In this document: piece by piece, positions 25,152 through 33,612 of the stretch | Position numbering within the stretch: the stretch's first letter is position 1 | How the letters are laid out: every line of letters begins with the position of its first letter | Origin: Streptomyces sp. NBC_01788 | GTDB taxonomy: Bacteria; Actinomycetota; Actinomycetes; Streptomycetales; Streptomycetaceae | Length of the DNA: 64,000 nucleotides | Direction: 5' to 3' | NCBI RefSeq assembly: GCF_035917575.1 | Contig: NZ_CP109090.1 | Location: 4,836,001-4,900,000 of the forward strand | Translations under genes and position numbers: made by a program | Notes under the pieces: model-generated | Database searches by the model: none | Told to the model about the DNA's origin: nothing | What the model saw: only the letters and a program-made list of their open reading frames with translations

Positions 25152-26228
25152 GTGCGTCTGAACTCATCGAGGACCAGGTTCTCCCGAGCCGCGGTGACCG
25201 TAGCGGTCATCGCGCTCGCGGCCGCCGGGTGCGGCAAGTCCAGCAACGACTCGTCCGGCGGCGGCGGCTCCGACGCGTCCGGCGCGTACTCCGGCAAGGG
25301 CATAGGCCTGGCGTACGACATCGGCGGCAAGGGCGACCAGTCCTTCAACGACGCCGCTTTCTCCGGTTTCGAGAAGGCCGAGAGCGAGTTCAAGATCGGC
25401 GGCCGGGACGTCGAGCCGAACGACAGCGAGTCCGACGCCGACAAGATCCAGCGCCTCGAACAGCTCGCCAAGGCCGGTTACAACCCGATCATCGGGGTCG
25501 GCTTCGTGTACGGCCCGGCGGTCAAGGCGGTCGCCGCCAAGTTCCCGAAGACGACCTTCGGCATCATCGACGACGAGACCGTGAAGGCCGACAACGTCGC
25601 CGACATGGTCTTCCACGAGGAGCAGGCCTCCTACCTCGCCGGTGTCGCCGCCGCCAAGGCCACCAAGAAGAACCACATCGGGTTCATCGGCGGTGTGGAC
25701 ATCCCGCTCATCCACAAGTTCGAGGCGGGTTACGTCCAGGGTGCCCAGTCGGTCAACCCGAAGATCAAGATCGAGAAGCAGTACCTGACGCAGACCCCGC
25801 AGGAGGGCGGTTTCTCCAGCCCCGACAAGGGCGAGAGCGCCACCAACGGCCAGATCGACGCCGGCGCCGACGTCGTCTACCACGCGGCCGGCCTGTCCGG
25901 TCAGGGCGTCATCAAGTCCGCCGCCGCGCACAAGGTGTGGGCGATCGGCGTCGACTCCGACCAGTACCAGCAGGGCTCCCTGGACAAGTACAAGGAGTGG
26001 ATCCTCGGCTCGGCCCTGAAGAACGTCGGCGGCGCGGTCTACGAGCTGACCAAGTCTGTCGTCGACGGCAAGCCGCTGTCCGGCGAGGTGCGCGGCGACC
26101 TGAAGTCGGGCGGCGTGGGCTTCGCCGACTCCAACCCGAAGTACAAGGCCATGAAGGACGTCGTCGCCGCCGTCGACAAGGCCAAGCAGGACATCATCGA
26201 CGGCAAGGTCACCATCAAGACCCAATGA
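25152..26228 (+). CDS. BMP-family nucleoside-binding lipoprotein 1
   Basis: 358 aa. GTG at 25152 has AAGAAGGGG at 25136-25144. The lipoprotein signal ends ALAAAGC with Cys at residue 27, followed by a Ser/Gly linker. The mature part is a Bmp/PnrA (Med) periplasmic-binding fold: GLAYDIGGKGDQSFNDAAFS, YNPIIGVGFVYGPAV, HEEQASYLAGVAAAKATKK, IGFIGGVDIPLIHKFEAGY and AIGVDSDQYQQG. Related PnrA proteins bind purine nucleosides. It delivers substrate to a membrane ABC transporter, most likely that encoded at 29152-33133. It is a paralogue of the gene at 27875. A transposon remnant begins only a few bases after its stop. Confidence 0.9.
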   Translation: MRLNSSRTRFSRAAVTVAVIALAAAGCGKSSNDSSGGGGSDASGAYSGKGIGLAYDIGGKGDQSFNDAAFSGFEKAESEFKIGGRDVEPNDSESDADKIQRLEQLAKAGYNPIIGVGFVYGPAVKAVAAKFPKTTFGIIDDETVKADNVADMVFHEEQASYLAGVAAAKATKKNHIGFIGGVDIPLIHKFEAGYVQGAQSVNPKIKIEKQYLTQTPQEGGFSSPDKGESATNGQIDAGADVVYHAAGLSGQGVIKSAAAHKVWAIGVDSDQYQQGSLDKYKEWILGSALKNVGGAVYELTKSVVDGKPLSGEVRGDLKSGGVGFADSNPKYKAMKDVVAAVDKAKQDIIDGKVTIKTQ

Positions 26229-26233
26229 GTGCT

Positions 26234-26255
26234 CCCCTCCCTGATGGGAGAGGGG
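26234..26255. terminator. right-end hairpin of IS remnant, possible bmp1 terminator
   Basis: CCCCTCCC (26234-26241), loop TGAT, GGGAGAGGGG (26246-26255), with a 2-nt bulge. It starts 5 bp after the bmp1 stop. It fits the subterminal right-end hairpin of the IS and may also end bmp1 transcription. Confidence 0.55.
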
Positions 26256-26264
26256 ATTCCTGGC

Positions 26265-27461
26265 TCAGGCCGCCTCCTGGAGCAGCGCTCCAGGAGGTCT
26301 TGCGCCCTCGACGCCAGCCGGGTTCAGACCTGCCCGGACGAGCATCACGCGGGCGGAGTTCTTGTCCCGGGGGGAGAAGGCTCCGCACGCCGTGCAGGTG
26401 TAGGTGCGTTCGGACAGCGGCAGTGCGTGCTTGGTTCTCGCTCCGCACGATCCGCAGTCCATGGTGGTGTGGGCGGGATGCACCAGGCGTACGTCCCGCG
26501 CGTGTTTGCGGCCGATCTCGATCAGGGCCTGCTTGGTGGCGCCGATCGCGGCGTCGGCCGCCTTGCGCGCCATGGTCGTCTTCGCGAGGAACTTGGGCCG
26601 GAAGTCCTCCACCGCGATCGCATCGTGGTCGCGCACGACTTTCTTCGCCCACTTGCGGGCGGTGTCCTGGTGCTGCCGGGCGATCTTCGCGCAGGTCTTG
26701 GCCCGCCACTTCTTCGCCTCCCGGTAGCCCTTCGACGCGGCCTGCCCCTTCTTGGGCCTTCGGCGGGCCATCATCCGGTCGTAGTGGCCCAGCTTGGCCT
26801 GGCTCCTGTGGCCGTGCTGGGCGTGGGGGAGGTCATGGGCGTAGGAGGTGGTGGTGGCGGTCTCCTTGACGCCCCAGTCGATGCCGATCACCGCACCCGT
26901 CGGCGGGAGCGGCTCGGTCTGGGCGGGGACGACGCGAGGCGTACCAGTGGCCGAGGCGGTCGCGGTAAAGACGCGTACCGAGGAGGGTTCGGCCGGGAGG
27001 GGACGGGACCACACCACGGTCAGGACGATCCCGCCCGCCAGGTGCAGGCGCCAGTCCTTGAGGCGGAACCCGCGCCGCGTGTAGTTCAGCGTCGGACCGG
27101 TCTCGTGCTTCTTCTTGCGCCGGGGGCATACCGGCCCGCCGCTTGACGGGTAGCCGGTCCTTGACGTCCTTCAGGGCCTTCGCGCGGGACGCGGCGAAGT
27201 CGCGGACGGTCTGCTGCTGAGGTACCGAGGCACCCGCGACCAGCCACGGTGTCACCGCGCGGGCCCGGGTGAGCATCCGGTCCAGGCGGGCCGACCGCAG
27301 ACCTCACCCTCGGCGTGGGCCTTCCTGGAACGGGCCACGCACTCGTTCCACACCCACCGGCACCGCCCCCACTCCCCCTCCAACCCGATACGGGCCGTGG
27401 CCGACACCCGCAGCCGATACGTGTACCGGGCATGCCCCGCCCCAGCGGTCTCCCGCCCCAT
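26265..27461 (-). pseudogene. TnpB-like RuvC nuclease (IS605 OrfB), broken by two frameshifts
   Basis: Three pieces together give a full-length TnpB. The N-terminal part starts at ATG 27461 (RYTYRLRVSATARIG, WGRCRWVWNECVARS). The middle part is readable only in another frame (MLTRARAVTPWLVAGASV to KRRAGMP), and the rest returns to the first frame (RRKKKHETGPTLNYTRRG onward). One base appears lost near 27288-27292 and one gained in the G-run at 27122-27126. The nuclease core is intact: GIDWGVKET with the first Asp, AIAVEDF with the Glu, zinc ligands CGSCG and CTACG, and RDKNSARVML with the last Asp. TnpB is an RNA-guided nuclease of IS200/IS605 elements; this copy should be inactive unless the indels are sequence errors. 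Confidence 0.85.
26273..26297. repeat. 11-bp perfect inverted repeat inside tnpB 3' end
   Basis: CCTCCTGGAGC (26273-26283), loop AGC, and the exact complement (26287-26297). It lies in the last codons of tnpB, where guide (omega/re) RNA scaffolds of TnpB systems normally begin, so it may be part of the RNA fold. Confidence 0.6.
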
Positions 27462-27794
27462 CGCCACGCCTGTCACCCCCTCGGCACTTGCCCCGATCAC
27501 TCGGAACCCACCAGACGACCGTACGCACGACACCCGAACAGCCGCACCCCTCTTCCGGTGCGGCCACCCCGACCGGTGAACACCAGCACACGTGTTCGCG
27601 TTCATCCGGCTCCGCCGGGCAGGCTGCCATGCACTCCGCGCTGCTGCCACCGCACCGTCACGGAGTCCGCGGGTAGCAGGGCGCCCATGACCCGCCGGGC
27701 CACGGGGCGCTGGGCGTCCCCGGTGTGTGCCCGCGCCGGGCCAGATTGGAACCGAAGGATCAAAACGGTCGGATAACACTCTGGCAAGGAGGGG
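27462..27794. other. left flank of IS remnant and upstream region of bmp2
   Basis: No gene could be supported here. The part up to about 27570 probably belongs to the IS left end (stem at 27541-27564). The rest is ordinary G/C-rich spacer ahead of the bmp2 promoter. Confidence 0.4.
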
Positions 27795-27823
27795 TTTTCC
27801 GCCATGTCTACGCGCGTTACGCT
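27795..27823 (+). promoter_or_regulatory. bmp2 promoter with nucleoside-regulon operator (half-plus site)
   Basis: TTTTCC (27795-27800), a 17-bp spacer ending in TCTACGCGCGT (27807-27817), then TACGCT (27818-27823). Register and spacing are the same as for the bmp1 promoter, although flanking bases differ. Confidence 0.65.
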
Positions 27824-27874
27824 GCGGCGGAACCAGCGCCTGGTATGGGCGCTTGCACGAAGGAGTCTCGTTCC

Positions 27875-28924
27875 ATGCGCCGGGTGTCCCGTATAGCGGT
27901 TGCAGGTGTCGCAACCGCAGCTCTCGCCGTCACTGTTTCCGCATGTGGCAGCAGCTCGTCCAGCTCGTCGGCCGGTGGCGGCGACAAGAACCTCGGTCTT
28001 GCCCTCGCCTACGACGTCGGCGGCAAGGGCGACCAGTCCTTCAACGACGCCGCCACGGCCGGCATGGACAAGGCCGACCAGGAGTTCGGTTACAAGAGCA
28101 CTGCCGTCGAGCCGCAGGACGGCGAGTCGGACGCCGACAAGGTACAGCGCCTGGAGACCCTCGCCAAGCAGGGCTACAATCCGGTGGTCGGCGTCGGCTT
28201 CGCCTACGCGCCGGCCGTCAAGGCCGCCGCCGCCAAGTTCCCGAAGACCACCTTCGGCATCGTCGACGACAACCAGATCTCGGCGAGCAACGTCACCGAC
28301 CTGGTCTTCCACGAGGAGCAGGCCTCCTACCTGGCCGGTGTCGCCGCCGCCAAGACGACCAAGACGAACACCGTCGGCTTCATCGGCGGCGTGGACGTCC
28401 CGCTCATCCACAAGTTCGAGGCGGGCTTCAAGCAGGGCGTCGCGGACACCAAGAAGGGCGTCACGGTCAAGTCGCAGTACCTGACCCAGACCGCCGAGGA
28501 GGGCGGTTTCTCCAGCCCCGACAAGGGTGAGAACGCCGCCAACGGCCAGATCGACGCCGGTGCCGACGTCGTCTACGCCGCCGCGGGCCTGTCCGGCCAG
28601 GGCGTGATCAAGGCCGCCTCCGAGCACAAGATCTGGGCCATCGGCGTCGACTCCGACCAGTACAAGCAGGGCGCGCTGGCCAAGTACAAGGACTCGATCC
28701 TCACCTCGGCCATGAAGGACGTCTCCGGCGCGGTCTTCAACCTGGCCAAGTCCGTCAAGGACGGCAAGCCCGAGACCGGTGAGGTGCGCGCCAGCCTGGC
28801 CACCGGCGGTGTGAGCCTTTCCGACTCCAACCCCGTCTTCAAGAAGAACGCCGACCTCCAGAAGGCGATCAAGAAGGCCGAGGAAGCCATCAAGAACGGC
28901 TCGATCACGGTCAAGGACTCCTGA
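27875..28924 (+). CDS. BMP-family nucleoside-binding lipoprotein 2
   Basis: 349 aa; ATG at 27875 with GAAGGAG at 27859-27865. Lipobox VTVSAC with Cys at residue 24, then a Ser-rich linker. The binding domain follows the same plan as bmp1: LALAYDVGGKGDQSFNDAAT, YNPVVGVGFAYAPAV, HEEQASYLAGVAAAKTTKTN, VGFIGGVDVPLIHKFEAGF and AIGVDSDQYKQG. It should capture nucleosides outside the membrane for the ABC transporter that starts 228 bp downstream. The two BMP proteins are close paralogues and look like a tandem duplication later split by the IS; they may differ in nucleoside preference. Confidence 0.92.
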   Translation: MRRVSRIAVAGVATAALAVTVSACGSSSSSSSAGGGDKNLGLALAYDVGGKGDQSFNDAATAGMDKADQEFGYKSTAVEPQDGESDADKVQRLETLAKQGYNPVVGVGFAYAPAVKAAAAKFPKTTFGIVDDNQISASNVTDLVFHEEQASYLAGVAAAKTTKTNTVGFIGGVDVPLIHKFEAGFKQGVADTKKGVTVKSQYLTQTAEEGGFSSPDKGENAANGQIDAGADVVYAAAGLSGQGVIKAASEHKIWAIGVDSDQYKQGALAKYKDSILTSAMKDVSGAVFNLAKSVKDGKPETGEVRASLATGGVSLSDSNPVFKKNADLQKAIKKAEEAIKNGSITVKDS

Positions 28925-28965
28925 CCGAACGACCGCGGGCGGCCCCTCGTAGGGATGGCCTGAAC

Positions 28966-28985
28966 GACGCTGCGGCGGCAGCGTC
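28966..28985 (+). terminator. hairpin between bmp2 and the ABC operon
   Basis: GACGCTGC (28966-28973), loop GGCG, GCAGCGTC (28978-28985): 8-bp perfect stem 42 bp after the bmp2 stop. It may reduce read-through into the ABC operon, which has its own promoter. Confidence 0.55.
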
Positions 28986-29093
28986 ACAGCGGCGGAACGG
29001 GGTGTGGAAGCGCACAGCGACTCGCACCCCGTTCACGCGGCAGAATGCTCGGAACGGATCGAGGACAAGTCAAGGTCGATCAGGTCCGGGCAC

Positions 29094-29122
29094 TATTTAA
29101 AGCAGGGGCGCTACGCGCGTAG
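29094..29122 (+). promoter_or_regulatory. ABC operon promoter region and exact operator CTACGCGCGTAG
   Basis: An A/T-rich -10 candidate TATTTA (29094-29099) is followed by the exact palindrome CTACGCGCGTAG at 29111-29122. The operator would lie just downstream of the start point, in the leader, 17 bp before the AAGGAG ribosome site (29139-29144). Confidence 0.65.
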
Positions 29123-29151
29123 AGCGGCCCCTTTCCCCAAGGAGAGTCGCC

Positions 29152-30747
29152 ATCGACGCGTCCAGCAGCCCTCCGCTCACCGCCCAGCCGACCATCGCGG
29201 TAGAGCTCGCGGGCATCACCAAACGGTTCCCCGGGGTCGTGGCCAACCACGACATCCACCTGACGGTCCGCAAGGGAACCGTGCACGCCCTCGTCGGCGA
29301 GAACGGCGCCGGCAAGTCCACCCTGATGAAGATCCTCTACGGCATGCAGAAGCCGGACGAGGGCACCATCGCGGTCGACGGCGAGGAGGTGAGCTTCGGC
29401 AGCCCCGCCGACGCCATCGCCCGCGGCATCGGCATGGTCCACCAGCACTTCATGCTGGCCGACAACATGACCGTGCTGGAGAACGTCGCCCTCGGCAGCG
29501 AGAAGCTGTACGGCATCGGCGGCGGCGCCCGAAGGAAGATCAAGGAGATCTCCGACCGCTACGGCCTCGGCGTCCGCCCCGACGCCCTGGTCGAGAACCT
29601 CGGCGTCGCCGACCGTCAGCGCGTGGAGATCCTCAAGGTCCTCTACCGCGGCGCCCGCACCCTCATCCTCGACGAGCCGACCGCCGTGCTCGTCCCGCAG
29701 GAGGTCGACGCGCTCTTCGACAACCTGCGCGAGCTCAAGGCCGAGGGCCTGTCGGTCATCTTCATCTCCCACAAGCTGGGCGAGGTCCTGTCGGTCGCGG
29801 ACGACATCACCGTCATCCGCCGCGGCACCACCGTGGGCACGGCCGTTCCCGCCGAGACCACCTCGCGCCAGCTCGCCGAGATGATGGTCGGCAGCGAACT
29901 GCCCACCCCGGAGACCGCCGAGTCCACGGTCACCGACCGCGCGGTCCTCACCGTCGACAAGCTGCGCCTGGAGGCCGAGGGCGGCCGGGCCGTCCTCGAC
30001 GACATCAGCTTCACCATCCGCGCCGGCGAGGTCCTCGGCCTCGCGGGCGTCGAGGGCAATGGCCAGACCGAGCTGATCGAGGCGCTCATCGGCCTGCAGT
30101 CCGCCGACTCCGGCACGATCACCCTCGGGGACGAGGACGTCACCTCCTGGCCCACCCGCAGGCGCCGCGAGTCCGGCGTCGGCTACATCCCCGAGGACCG
30201 CCACCGGCACGGGCTCCTGCTGGAGGCCCCGCTGTGGGAGAACCGCATCCTCGGCCACGTCACCGAGCGCCCCAACGCCAAGGGCTTCTGGCTCGACCCC
30301 AAGGGCGCCCAGGAGGACACCCGCCGGATCGTCGAGGAGTACGACGTCCGCACCCCCGGCATCGACGTCACCGCCGCCTCCCTGTCCGGCGGCAACCAGC
30401 AGAAGCTGATCGTCGGCCGTGAGATGAGCCACAGCCCCAAGTTCCTGATCGCCGCCCACCCCACCCGCGGTGTGGACGTCGGCGCGCAGGCCGCGATCTG
30501 GGACCACATCCGTGAGGCCCGCCGCGAGGGCCTGGCGGTGCTGCTGATCTCCGCCGACCTGGACGAGCTGATCGGTCTGTCCGACACCCTGCGGGTGATC
30601 TACAACGGCCGCCTGGTCGCCGACGCCGACCCCGCCACCATCACCCCCGAGCAGCTGGGCTCGGCCATGACGGGTGCCGCGTCCGGCCATCTGGAAGACA
30701 CCGAAACCACCGCGGAAGACGCCGGTCCGGAGGACGAGGCCCGATGA
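29152..30747 (+). CDS. nucleoside ABC transporter, ATP-binding protein (two ABC domains); ATC start?
   Basis: 531 aa if translation starts at ATC 29152. That codon sits 7 bp after AAGGAG (29139-29144); no ATG, GTG or TTG occurs in frame between the stop at 29098 and GTG 29239. Starting at 29239 would remove the first ABC strand ([16 protein letters not shown]). Domain 1 has [20 protein letters not shown] and ILDEPTAV. Domain 2 has a weak Walker A ([10 protein letters not shown]), a full LSGGNQQK and a degenerate Walker B ([14 protein letters not shown]), as is usual in BMP-linked simple-sugar/nucleoside systems. It powers import with the two permeases downstream and the BMP lipoproteins. Confidence 0.85.
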   Translation: MDASSSPPLTAQPTIAVELAGITKRFPGVVANHDIHLTVRKGTVHALVGENGAGKSTLMKILYGMQKPDEGTIAVDGEEVSFGSPADAIARGIGMVHQHFMLADNMTVLENVALGSEKLYGIGGGARRKIKEISDRYGLGVRPDALVENLGVADRQRVEILKVLYRGARTLILDEPTAVLVPQEVDALFDNLRELKAEGLSVIFISHKLGEVLSVADDITVIRRGTTVGTAVPAETTSRQLAEMMVGSELPTPETAESTVTDRAVLTVDKLRLEAEGGRAVLDDISFTIRAGEVLGLAGVEGNGQTELIEALIGLQSADSGTITLGDEDVTSWPTRRRRESGVGYIPEDRHRHGLLLEAPLWENRILGHVTERPNAKGFWLDPKGAQEDTRRIVEEYDVRTPGIDVTAASLSGGNQQKLIVGREMSHSPKFLIAAHPTRGVDVGAQAAIWDHIREARREGLAVLLISADLDELIGLSDTLRVIYNGRLVADADPATITPEQLGSAMTGAASGHLEDTETTAEDAGPEDEAR

Positions 30748-31871
30748 AGAAGTTCGACAAGGAGCGCGTGCTCCTCGCGGTGGCCGGCCCGGTCATCGCG
30801 CTCGTCGCGGCGATCCTGCTGACCTCGGTCGTGCTGATCGCCTCGGGCAAGAGCCCGATCGAGCCGTACACGCTGATGCTCGAGCAGGCGTCGTACTCCG
30901 ACGTCCAGGTGCTGATCATCAACCAGGCGTCGATGTACTACCTGGCGGCGCTCGCGGTGGCCGTCGGCTTCCGCATGAACCTGTTCAACATCGGCGTCGA
31001 CGGCCAGTACCGGCTCGCCGCGATGATGACCGCCGTCGTCGGCGCCCACCTGGCGCTGCCGTCCTTCCTGCAGATACCGACGCTGCTGCTCGTCGGCATG
31101 CTCACCGGCGCCCTCTGGGCCGGTGTCGCGGGTCTGCTGAAGGTCACCCGGGGCGTGAGCGAGGTCGTCGCCACGATCATGCTCAACGCCATCGCCACCA
31201 GCCTCATCGGCTACCTCACCCTCAGCGACGTCTTCGGTGTGCAGGTCGGCAACAACATGACGACCGGCACCATGAAGGAGTCCGGCTGGGTCTCGGGCAT
31301 CGACCTCGGCTCGGACGTCGGCCAGATCTACGGCCTGGTCGTCCTCGCCGTCGCCATGGGCGTCGTCTACTGGATCGTCCTCAACCGCACCCGCTTCGGC
31401 TTCGACCTGCGCGCCACCGGCGCGTCGGAGAGCGCCGCCGCCGCATCCGGTGTGAACGCCAAGAAGATGGTGCTCACCGCCATGCTGATCTCCGGCGCGG
31501 TCGCGGGCCTGTCCGGCCTGCCGCTGCTGCTCGGCGACGCCCACACCTACAGCCTGAGCTTCCCGACCGGCCTCGGCTTCACCGGCATCACCATCGCCCT
31601 GCTCGGCCGCAACAACCCGGTCGGCATCGCCTTCGCCGCCCTCCTGATCGCCTTCCTCGACAAGGCCTCTCCCGCCCTCGACTACGCCACCCCCGTGGCG
31701 TACGAGAAGGAGATCGCCACCATCATGCAGGGCTTGATCGTCTTCGCGGTCGTCATCTCCTACGAGGCCGTTCGCCAGTGGGGCCTGCGCCGCCAGCAGA
31801 AGCAGGTCGGCGCCGAGCTCGCCGCGGCCGCCGCCCAGAACAACGTCCAGAAGAAGGAGGTGGCGGCCTGA
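30744..31871 (+). CDS. nucleoside ABC transporter permease 1
   Basis: 375 aa, about nine or ten membrane helices, BPD_transp_2 family. It starts at ATG 30744, overlapping the ATPase stop (ATGA). Landmarks are FRMNLFNIGVDGQYRLAAMM, the EVVATIMLNAIATSLIGYL segment, RFGFDLRATGASESAAAASG (the loop that contacts the ATPase) and GFTGITIALLGRNNPVGI. It forms half of the membrane channel. The C-terminal 30 residues are a soluble Gln/Ala-rich tail. The short overlap shows translational coupling with both neighbours. Confidence 0.92.
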   Translation: MKKFDKERVLLAVAGPVIALVAAILLTSVVLIASGKSPIEPYTLMLEQASYSDVQVLIINQASMYYLAALAVAVGFRMNLFNIGVDGQYRLAAMMTAVVGAHLALPSFLQIPTLLLVGMLTGALWAGVAGLLKVTRGVSEVVATIMLNAIATSLIGYLTLSDVFGVQVGNNMTTGTMKESGWVSGIDLGSDVGQIYGLVVLAVAMGVVYWIVLNRTRFGFDLRATGASESAAAASGVNAKKMVLTAMLISGAVAGLSGLPLLLGDAHTYSLSFPTGLGFTGITIALLGRNNPVGIAFAALLIAFLDKASPALDYATPVAYEKEIATIMQGLIVFAVVISYEAVRQWGLRRQQKQVGAELAAAAAQNNVQKKEVAA

Positions 31872-33133
31872 TGTCCACCGCGACCATCGCCAAGCCGCAG
31901 GCCAAACAGCCCGGCAAGGGCAGCCGCCGTGTCTCCCTCCCGGTACTCCTGCTGATCATCGCGGGCGTGCTGGTCCTGACCTCGGTCGTCCGCATCGTCA
32001 CCGGCGCGAACGGCATCACCTCGACCGGCCAGATGTCCACCGCGCTGCGCCTGGCCGTCCCGATCGGCCTCGCCGGCCTCGGCGGCCTGTGGGCCGAGCG
32101 GTCCGGCGTCGTCAACATCGGCCTCGAGGGCATGATGATCCTCGGCACCTGGTTCGGCGCCTGGGCCGGCTACCAGTGGGGCCCGTGGGCCGGTGTCGTC
32201 TTCGGCATCATCGGCGGCGCGCTCGGCGCCGTCCTGCACGCCATCGCCACGGTGACCTTCAACGTCAACCACATCGTCTCCGGTGTGGCGATCAACATCC
32301 TGGCACTCGGCACCACCCGCTACCTGTCGAAGTTCACCTTCGAGCACGCCCCCGGGGGTTCCTCGAAGCAGTCCCCGCCGATCGACTCGCTCGGCACCTT
32401 CGACATACCGGGCCTGTCCAGCTGGCTGGAGACCCTCAACGGCAAGCACTGGTTCCTGGTCTCCGACGTCGCCGGCCTGCTCGGCGGTCTGATCACCGGC
32501 CTGTCGCCGCTGACCGTCATCGCGGTCGCCCTGGTGCCGCTGTCCTGGTGGGTGCTGTGGCGCACCGCCTTCGGGCTGCGCCTGCGCTCCTGCGGCGAGA
32601 ACCCGGTGGCCGCCGAGTCGCTCGGCGTCAACGTCTACAAGTACAAGTACATCGCCGTCATCATCTCCGGCGGCTTCGCCGGCCTCGGCGGCGCGTTCCT
32701 GTCCATCGTGGCCTCGAACGTCTACCTCGACGGCCAGACCGCCGGCCGCGGTTACATCGGTCTCGCCGCGATGATCTTCGGCAACTGGATGCCGGGCGGC
32801 CTCGCCCTCGGCGCCGGCCTGTTCGGCTACACCGACAGCCTGAACCTGCGTGGCGGCACCACCAACGTGCACGCGCTGATCCTTTTGCTTGCGATCCTGC
32901 TGGTGTTCGGCGCGGCATACCTGCTCTGGAAGAAGAGGCTGGTGCCCGCCGTCATCACCGCCGTGGTCTCGGCGGGGATGTTCGCCTGGTACCTCGGCAC
33001 CCACGAGGTGCCCAAGCAGGTCGTGACCGCCACGCCGTACATCGTCACCCTGCTGGTGCTGTCGCTCTCGGCACAGCACCTGCGGATGCCGAAGGCGGAC
33101 GGTCAGCCGTACCGGAAGGGACAGGGCAAGTGA
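31871..33133 (+). CDS. nucleoside ABC transporter permease 2
   Basis: 420 aa, BPD_transp_2 family, about ten helices, second half of the channel. It begins with a soluble stretch (MSTATIAKPQAKQPGKGSRR). The core has LAGLGGLWAERSGVVNIGLE, FNVNHIVSGVAINILALGTT, the ATPase-contact loop FGLRLRSCGENPVAAESLGV, and GRGYIGLAAMIFGNWMPGG. ATG at 31871 shares a base with the stop of permease 1. A helical extension after about residue 340 ends in a basic tail. The stop overlaps the cytidine deaminase GTG, so uptake and deamination are made from one message. Confidence 0.92.
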   Translation: MSTATIAKPQAKQPGKGSRRVSLPVLLLIIAGVLVLTSVVRIVTGANGITSTGQMSTALRLAVPIGLAGLGGLWAERSGVVNIGLEGMMILGTWFGAWAGYQWGPWAGVVFGIIGGALGAVLHAIATVTFNVNHIVSGVAINILALGTTRYLSKFTFEHAPGGSSKQSPPIDSLGTFDIPGLSSWLETLNGKHWFLVSDVAGLLGGLITGLSPLTVIAVALVPLSWWVLWRTAFGLRLRSCGENPVAAESLGVNVYKYKYIAVIISGGFAGLGGAFLSIVASNVYLDGQTAGRGYIGLAAMIFGNWMPGGLALGAGLFGYTDSLNLRGGTTNVHALILLLAILLVFGAAYLLWKKRLVPAVITAVVSAGMFAWYLGTHEVPKQVVTATPYIVTLLVLSLSAQHLRMPKADGQPYRKGQGK

Positions 33134-33531
33134 GCGCGGACACGACGGTCGACTGGGCGGCGCTGCGCCAGGAGGCGCGCGCGGCGATGACCCGCGCGTA
33201 CGTCCCCTACTCGAACTACCCGGTCGGCGCCGCCGCCCTGGCCGACGACGGCCGGATCGTCACCGGCTGCAACGTCGAGAACGCCTCCTACGGGCTCGGC
33301 CTGTGCGCCGAGTGCGGTCTGGTCTCGCAGCTCGCGAACACCGGGGGCGGCCGGCTGACGCACTTCACGTGCGTGGACGGCAAGGGCGAGATCCTCGTCC
33401 CGTGCGGGCGCTGCCGCCAGCTGCTGTACGAGTTCGGCGGGCCGGAGCTGATCCTGGAGACCCCGGCGGGAATCCTGCCGCTGTCCGAGATGCTGCCGCA
33501 GGCCTTCGGGCCGGACCACCTCACCAAGTAG
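33130..33531 (+). CDS. cdd: cytidine deaminase
   Basis: 133 aa, GTG at 33130 overlapping the permease stop (GTGA). It is the small tetrameric type, with YSNYPVGAAAL near residue 27, GCNVENASYGLGLCAECG (zinc Cys59, catalytic Glu61), and VPCGRCRQLLYEF (zinc Cys92 and Cys95). It turns imported cytidine and deoxycytidine into uridine and deoxyuridine. These feed the pyrimidine phosphorylase encoded next. All catalytic residues are present. Confidence 0.95.
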   Translation: MSADTTVDWAALRQEARAAMTRAYVPYSNYPVGAAALADDGRIVTGCNVENASYGLGLCAECGLVSQLANTGGGRLTHFTCVDGKGEILVPCGRCRQLLYEFGGPELILETPAGILPLSEMLPQAFGPDHLTK

Positions 33532-33536
33532 GACCC

Positions 33537-33579
33537 GGGCGGCTTTCCCGTACCCCCCTTGGGGCCGGGGAAGCCGCCC
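33537..33579 (+). terminator. hairpin between cdd and deoA
   Basis: A stem of about 13 bp (33537-33549 with 33567-33579, one G-T pair) with a 17-nt loop lies in the 81-bp gap between cdd and deoA. It may lower deoA expression or protect the upstream mRNA end. Confidence 0.5.
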
Positions 33580-33612
33580 GCCCCCTTCGCACCCCGGAAG
33601 GAACCGAACCTC

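Larger units (their letters stand above)
26229..27570 (-). mobile_element. IS605/IS1341-type element remnant (tnpB only)
   Basis: A solo tnpB with no tnpA, placed between the two BMP genes and oriented against them. The right-end side (low coordinates, past the tnpB stop) has a hairpin at 26234-26255, preceded on the minus strand by GGAATCCCC, the usual right-end layout of this group. A left-end candidate is the 8-bp stem GCCGCACC/GGTGCGGC at 27541-27564. Outer limits are approximate. The right end sits 0-5 bp after the bmp1 stop codon. Confidence 0.6.

Noticed and set aside
29239..29241. GTG 29239 as start of the ABC ATPase
   Set aside because: It has no ribosome site and would delete the first strand and A-loop of the ATP-binding domain. 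The ATC at 29152 has a perfect ribosome site.
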